NCBI GenBank assembly: GCA_965226645.1
Contig: CBDDDL010000003.1
Span: 434,001-498,000 of the forward strand
DNA length: 64,000 bases
Origin: Poriferisodalis sp965226645
Lineage (GTDB): Bacteria; Actinomycetota; Acidimicrobiia; Acidimicrobiales; Poriferisodalaceae
Direction: 5' to 3'
The notes under the pieces are model-generated. The model had not been told where the DNA came from and did no database searches. It saw nothing but the letters and a program-made list of their open reading frames with translations. Positions 62,997 through 64,000 of the stretch are shown one piece after another (positions within the stretch are counted from its first letter, which is position 1; each line of letters starts with the position of its first letter). The position numbers and the translations under genes were made by a program.

Positions 62997-63766
62997 TCTC
63001 GGGAACTGCGTCGATCGACGAGTTGGCGCGGAACGCGGCAGAGATCGAAGCGTTCGGCAGCGAACCCATCACGCTGAGCGGCGTCACCGGACTCTCGCTG
63101 ATCGCCGAGCTGCGGCGCAGCGCCCGCGAAGAAGTCCTGCCGCCCGGCTTGCACCCGATCGTGCCGCCCGCAATGTCGCTCGTTGCCTGGGATGTCGGCG
63201 ACTCTCCCTGGGGGGCGTTCAGCGCCGTGATCGTTCGGGTCGTGTGCCGCAGCGGCGCCCGCGCCCGAACGTTCTGTGTCGGTACAGCAGCTTCCACGCA
63301 AGACGCTGTCGCAGGCCTGCGGTCTCAACTCGGATTCCCCGCTCAACGCGCCGAAGTGGCGTTGCGGCGCCACTACGACGGCGTCGACCTGACGGTCGCT
63401 TCCAGAGGCGAAGCGGGTGACAGCACGGCAAGTCGCAATGGCGCGGGGCCGATGCTCGCAGTGAGTGCCCTCGACCCCGATCCGCTGTCAGTTGGCGACC
63501 TCCAACAGGTCGGCTCGATGAACCTGGCGCACACCCCGTTGGGACTGCGGCTCGTCCAGGTCGAGACCCATCACATTCCGTCCCGCGTCGAGCGACTCGC
63601 CGCCCGTATCGACGCATTCGATGCCGAGGCCTGGGGTCAACGGCTACTCGATCCGTACTGGGTCGTGAGCTGTTCGGTGTCGCTCGAGGACATCGAGCTT
63701 CCCGCGATTCGATTCGTGTGCGATCCCGCCAAACCCGCCGCTGAGGGCACCGAACGCGTCCAGTAG
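62993..63766 (+). CDS. Acetoacetate-decarboxylase-like protein
   Basis: 257 residues beginning at an ATG inside the monooxygenase stop, so translationally coupled. The middle, VLPPGLHPIVPPAMSLVAWD, then DSPWGAFSAVIVRVVCRSGA and RARTFCVG, follows the ADC-fold pattern (LP..L.P.VPP, DSP.G.F..A, CR.G.R.R.F). These proteins bind small beta-keto acids or related ligands. I could not confirm the catalytic lysine pair of true acetoacetate decarboxylase, so a binding or different catalytic role is possible. Confidence 0.5.
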   Translation: MISGTASIDELARNAAEIEAFGSEPITLSGVTGLSLIAELRRSAREEVLPPGLHPIVPPAMSLVAWDVGDSPWGAFSAVIVRVVCRSGARARTFCVGTAASTQDAVAGLRSQLGFPAQRAEVALRRHYDGVDLTVASRGEAGDSTASRNGAGPMLAVSALDPDPLSVGDLQQVGSMNLAHTPLGLRLVQVETHHIPSRVERLAARIDAFDAEAWGQRLLDPYWVVSCSVSLEDIELPAIRFVCDPAKPAAEGTERVQ

Positions 63767-63777
63767 CGTCCGCTGCC

Positions 63778-64000
63778 ATGAGCGATTCGGCACCCGATAC
63801 CACCGACAGCGCCTCACAGACCGGCTCGCAGCTGCGGGCCGTAGGCGTGACGATTGACTGCGCAGATCCCGAGGCGATCGCGGATTTCTGGCAGGTAGCC
63901 CTCGGTTTCGAGCAGCGCGTCGGCAACGGCCGTCCCTACATCACCTTGTCCGGGGGCAGCGGGAGCAGTCGCATGCTCAACCATCTGACGATCCAGCGGG
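63778..64000 (+). CDS. VOC (glyoxalase-like) family protein, N-terminal part
   Basis: Starts at ATG 63778 with a short Ser/Thr/Asp-rich leader, then LRAVGVTIDCADPEAIADFW followed by QVALGFEQRVGNG and PYITLS. This is the first beta-alpha-beta unit of vicinal-oxygen-chelate proteins. The gene runs off the window, so metal residues and function cannot be judged. Confidence 0.72.
   Translation, partial: MSDSAPDTTDSASQTGSQLRAVGVTIDCADPEAIADFWQVALGFEQRVGNGRPYITLSGGSGSSRMLNHLTIQR

Overview
High-GC actinobacterial chromosome segment. GC-rich codon use, an Rv2466c-like (mycothiol-type) oxidoreductase, an actinobacterial-type SerC, and many luciferase-like monooxygenases, CaiB/BaiF transferases and amidohydrolases suggest an Acidimicrobiia-like organism; the class is an inference. 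The heavy load of nested insertion sequences and broken genes resembles genomes of host-associated or otherwise IS-expanded bacteria (inference).

Region A, 1-21.8 kb, is metabolic core. It holds a serine-synthesis cluster (serC divergent from an aspartate-type aminotransferase and a short serA), two amidohydrolases flanking a CobW-type GTPase, a decayed oligopeptide ABC operon, an SsuD-like monooxygenase with a class I glutamine amidotransferase, a Panacea-domain gene overlapping a small partner (possible toxin-antitoxin pair), leuCD, greA, leuB, cimA, two unknown genes with a 37-residue gene between them, gltX and tRNA-Gln(CUG).

Region B, 22.0-32.6 kb, is a branched-chain-type amino acid (HAAT) ABC transport locus: livG, livF, livH, an unusually long livM, a second livH-livM pair, and two tandem lipoprotein receptors. 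The receptors share a 186-bp identical tract and each is followed by a strong hairpin.

Region C, 32.7-52.1 kb, is an accessory graveyard. It contains an intact-ended IS630, an IS1380 copy interrupted by an IS3, an Ala-rich orphan coiled-coil gene, a truncated ApeA-like gene, an Abi_C/HEPN gene, rmuC, a broken PP2C phosphatase, an ISL3 copy whose halves lie in opposite orientation, an AT-richer secreted orphan, a KAP-type NTPase interrupted by an ISL3 with a perfect 8-bp target duplication, and a group II intron with reverse transcriptase and domain V.

Region D, 52.1-64 kb, returns to metabolism: a lipoprotein serine hydrolase, a double CaiB/BaiF CoA-transferase, an amidohydrolase, a luciferase-like monooxygenase, an acetoacetate-decarboxylase-like protein and a VOC protein. 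Between them lies the most interesting locus: an Rv2466c/DsbA-like oxidoreductase whose active-site motif reads UGA-Pro-Trp-Cys in an otherwise open frame. This is a candidate selenoprotein. Its first eight codons are separated from the rest by an IS1380 that itself carries an IS1182-like element.
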